Positions 18,455-21,449 of a DNA stretch of 21,449 nucleotides are shown one piece after another. The stretch is from assembly GCA_027575765.1 (NCBI GenBank), contig JANBPT010000831.1, forward strand, positions 1 to 21,449. The letters are read 5' to 3'. The notes beneath the pieces were generated by a model. It did no database searches. It was not told the origin of the DNA and saw nothing but the letters and a program-made list of their open reading frames with translations. A program made the translations under genes and the position numbers. The stretch comes from Tieghemiomyces parasiticus. Taxonomy: Eukaryota; Kickxellomycota; Dimargaritomycetes; Dimargaritales; Dimargaritaceae. Every line of letters begins with the position of its first letter. Within the stretch, counting starts at the first letter, position 1.

Positions 18455-21129
18455 CCGTCGCCTGTCCCTACCACCAATGCCCCTGCATTCCCTCATTGGC
18501 TCTGTCTGCTATTCCCTCCTCGTCAACGTTAATTTTCGTTCGCCCCAATTATTATGATGCCCGAGGGCAACCCATCCACTATTTAGAGCCATCGGTTTAC
18601 GTCTCACCTTCTTGCACTACATATTTCCATTGCTTACCTCACCCCGCTAACTTGTATAAACGTAATCAATTTTTTTATACAAAATTTCGCTCCGGCATAC
18701 CTTTCCGACTGGTCAAGGTTCCATTTATCTGATGATAAGGTGGGCCACGAATTGGAACAGACTCAGTGGGATGCGGAGCGGGGCAGTAACTGACCGATGG
18801 TGCAACATGTAGATATAGATCGTCAGCCAACTCCTTTAGCTGATCGATCGAGACTGGACTCGAGGTCATTTAGTTAACTTGTAAGGGGTCGTCTTGGCCG
18901 ATTCCCCCCCCCACTTTGCATTATCCATCTCACGCCTTCATAAGGGAGGCGGTATGTCAGGATCTGGGCAGCCGGATGAGGTATTGGTCCGGTAATGGAT
19001 TTTTTGGCTGCTGGGAATGGCACAACTTGCGGGGTCAGCTAAGGGAGGCCGTTTGGCGGCGACAGCTGGGGGAGGAGTAAACCTTGACATCACCCGAGCG
19101 CCGTTCGGAAGGGGCAGTATCATTCTGTATCAATCCGTAGCCTTCACGATAGTACAGTGTTGTAGTGTGCATACGGATTACTTCGCCGTGGCACCCCATC
19201 TTATCGGCTTGGCCATTCTCTTCTCGGCTGCGCAGGTCCCGTAATGTACGACACGCTGGTTTTCCGCGGACATGCGTTCTAGGTGGGTAATGCAGAGCTT
19301 ACTATCTGCGGAGACAATGCATGATAACGACCCCCTTCAGCGCATCACTTTTCACGGTGTTGGACCGGAAATAAAGGTCGGTTCTCATCCAGCGAGCGTA
19401 GAACGGTGGCGCGTGGCAGATGGACCATCTCGGGCTCAAGTATTTTTACCTACCCATATATATATATATATATACATGTTTAGCATGATCGATATCGGTT
19501 AAACGGTTTAGCGCCATACAGGAGAGCATGCGTACAGTGGAGGGGGGCGGGGCGAGGCAGTACGCTTGGAATCCTCCCTCCCCCGCTAAAGGGAATCTCC
19601 AACCTAGTTCGGCCGCCATCGGAGCTCGTAGGTGGAGGAGGGGAAGGGATAGAAAGACGAACGGGCCACGGGAGACAGGTCACTGCCACCCATTGTGCCA
19701 TTGGTCGGCCGGCAGCTTCCCAGAATACTCGGGCACCGCTGCCCGCCCGTCCTTTTCTTTGGGACAAAATGCGGCTTGGCGGAAGAGGGTACATCGGCGT
19801 GCAGCCATCCCCATCATGAACCGTGTGCTGTCCATTTGCCATGCGAGGCAGATCGATGGAGAGCGGTTAACGCATAGTTGTACAGTCTTCGCCCGCTTTG
19901 GTCTATCGTTTTCCCTTGAAGGGCCGACTACGCCTTGCGAAACGCTAATCCATGGCTGCACATTTCCATTCTAAAGAGCTTGCTAAAACCTTTAGCCGCT
20001 GTTAAACGAACAATGCTGAGCAGTGAAGAGATCAGTCCGGTCCAGCTGGTTGAACCAGTTGAGATACCTGACTGGGAGGCTGCCCCCGCGGCATATAGAA
20101 CTAGTCGACCTAAGTGGCCACCAACCTTATGGATAGTGAGTGACAAGCGCCAGGTCCCTCACAAAACGCCACATTTTCCGGTCTATACCCTTCATCTGGT
20201 GCGTAGGCCTACGTTGGAAGGTATGGAACTGAGCTGGGTAGTCAAGGGAGGATTGGCGCAGGACTGGTACCATGCAGTGCCATCGTATTGACTGTCAACT
20301 AAAGGCAACTGGTTGGGGCTTGTTATCGAAGCGAGGGGAGGGAGTCGGCAACAAAGCTCATGGCGGACCGAGGTCCGTTGTCGAATAAAGACCATGATAA
20401 GTGTAACCAACGGCCCAAGTTGGTGTTAGCGTCACCGCCCTAGCACGGCCATCAACACTGCCAGCCCTCCCCGTTGATAATATTTCCAAATGCCGATGCT
20501 CTCCCTTGTGTTCGCCGTGTACGGTAGCGTTGTATTAACGAGGTAGAGGGTGGGTCGCAATCACTTCGGTTGAAACGCATTCGTGTCTTTCTAGCTTAGG
20601 ACGGACTATGCGAATGGCGACTAGCCATGACGCTATGTGCGAGCTATATTTAGATTACTCCTCCCATATTATACTCAACGCACGGACGGCAGTAGCAGAA
20701 GTCACAGGCTATGGTGCACTCAACTCTGTGGCGCGGAAAGGGGCAATTAAGCATAGCAGCCGTGGCGCCTCGTTCCGGTCGGGCAGTGGATCGTATCGCT
20801 TTGGTATCACAGGTGGCGCACCGGCTGTCGGCGGGTCTAGCTGGTAGCGACTGGATGTCTGCCAAGTGCAAGCCCTCACAGTAACCGTCATGTGTATTGT
20901 CTGCCAGACTCACGGGCAGGCCGACTCCTCTAAAGGCACAGACCAGTCCCGTAACTCGACGTCGCCAAACGGATAATCTTATCTGCCAGCCCTTTTGTCC
21001 TCCGCTCCTCTCGCTTTCCCTTTCTTCGTCCTTGTCCCGTCGGTCAAGCACCCGGCCTTCTGGGAACCGATTCCTGTACAACGTAGGCGACACAGGCCAG
21101 CCATTACCCGCTGTTTTACTTTCCTTCGC
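18455..21129. other. Gene-free region of about 2.7 kb
   Basis: No recognisable gene. Short open frames on both strands overlap and look random. The only one with a hint of gene structure is an ATG frame at 20013-20291 (+, 92 codons) followed by AATAAA at 20384-20389. Another orphan AATAAA lies at 19370-19375. An AT microsatellite lies at 19456-19474, a C9 run at 18904-18912 and a 13-base near-palindrome at 20046-20058. No hexamer close to the 7TM-RGS stop is a clear polyadenylation signal. Confidence 0.5.
19456..19474. repeat. AT dinucleotide microsatellite
   Basis: Nineteen bases of uninterrupted alternating A and T in otherwise mixed sequence. Confidence 0.9.
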
Positions 21130-21193
21130 CATCGGCCTGCCGCGGCCTCTCCCACCCGTTATACGGGCCGGCCACTCCATCGGCCTGCCGCGG
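21130..21193. repeat. 16-bp direct repeat, two copies
   Basis: CATCGGCCTGCCGCGG occurs exactly at 21130-21145 and again at 21178-21193, each followed by a pyrimidine run. The 48-bp offset and the position about 200 bp before a TATA box suggest paired regulator-binding sites, though an ordinary small duplication is also possible. Confidence 0.75.
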
Positions 21194-21390
21194 GTCCCTC
21201 CCCTCCTCCTATTCATCGGACGCCCCCCTTCGTGCTGCTTAGCATCTCCGCTTGCCACTTTCGTTGTTGTTTTTACCGGAGCGCCCAGACCGTCCGTGGC
21301 CCTTTGACAACGGCGCCCGCCGCTCTTTGCCTGTCCGGCTATTTTCTTTGTCATCCCCCCCTGTCGCCGCCAGTCTCCTGGTGGGCGGAT

Positions 21391-21449
21391 TATATAAACT
21401 GGGATCTTCCTCGACTGGCTCCTCGCTCCCAACCTTCCTTTCTCGCTTT
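21391..21449 (+). promoter_or_regulatory. Core promoter of a gene beginning beyond the window
   Basis: TATATAAA at 21391-21398 is followed to the window edge by a pyrimidine-rich, ATG-free stretch, the same arrangement seen before the other genes here. A + strand gene is therefore expected to start within a few hundred bases of the edge. The gene itself is not visible. Confidence 0.5.

Noticed and set aside
20364..20377. CGG-N8-CCG inverted motif resembling a zinc-cluster regulator site
   Set aside because: A single copy, far from any supported promoter; such motifs are frequent in GC-rich DNA.
20650..21432. 260-codon minus-strand open frame at the right end
   Set aside because: It is the antisense of a CT-rich promoter and TATA box, giving an Arg/Gly-rich low-complexity peptide. 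The long open frame is explained by base composition.
1..21449. CRISPR arrays, rRNA, tRNA, insertion sequences and bacterial operon structure
   Set aside because: No regularly spaced repeats, no rRNA-like or tRNA-like sequences and no transposase frames were seen. Introns, TATA boxes and a GPI signal mark the DNA as eukaryotic.

Overview
The window looks like nuclear DNA from a GC-rich, intron-containing fungus. Coding regions prefer C or G in the third codon position. Promoters have TATA-like boxes followed by pyrimidine-rich leaders without ATGs, and introns are short with GTAAGT-like donors. The mix of genes (an exportin-5/Msn5 orthologue, a seven-helix protein fused to an RGS domain, and a YcnI-type copper-binding domain with an apparent GPI signal) suggests an early-diverging lineage such as Zoopagomycota. 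That placement is inference from gene content and was not tested. There is no sign of a bacterial or viral genome, a CRISPR array, rRNA or tRNA.

Layout, all genes on the + strand. (1) 1-438: the 3' end of a gene for a proline/histidine/alanine-rich protein, cut off by the window edge. (2) 439-1979: no recognisable gene. (3) 2180-2878: an intronless gene for a secreted, probably GPI-anchored YcnI-like (DUF1775) protein, with a TATA-like box at 1980 and an ATTAAA signal at 3016. (4) 3022-6065: gene-free, with a few hairpins and orphan AATAAA motifs. (5) 6428-11619: an exportin-5/Msn5 karyopherin reconstructed from eight coding exons, about 1218 residues. It has a 13-nt first coding exon, one GC-AG intron, and an uncertain last intron that may hide tiny exons. 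(6) 11724-about 15650: about 4 kb without a recognisable gene, with microsatellites, poly-C tracts and short repeats. (7) 16631-18454: an intronless gene for a 607-residue 7TM-RGS protein whose RGS domain is split by a long insertion. (8) 18455-21130: gene-free. (9) 21130-21449: a probable promoter (two 16-bp direct repeats, TATATAAA at 21391, pyrimidine-rich leader) for a gene starting beyond the window.

The genes do not form an operon or an obvious cluster. They are independent units: nuclear export, G-protein signalling at the membrane, and a cell-surface, possibly copper-binding protein. I see no convincing new multi-gene system. The most unusual single items are the split-RGS 7TM protein, the GPI-anchored YcnI protein in a eukaryote, and the intron architecture of the exportin gene.
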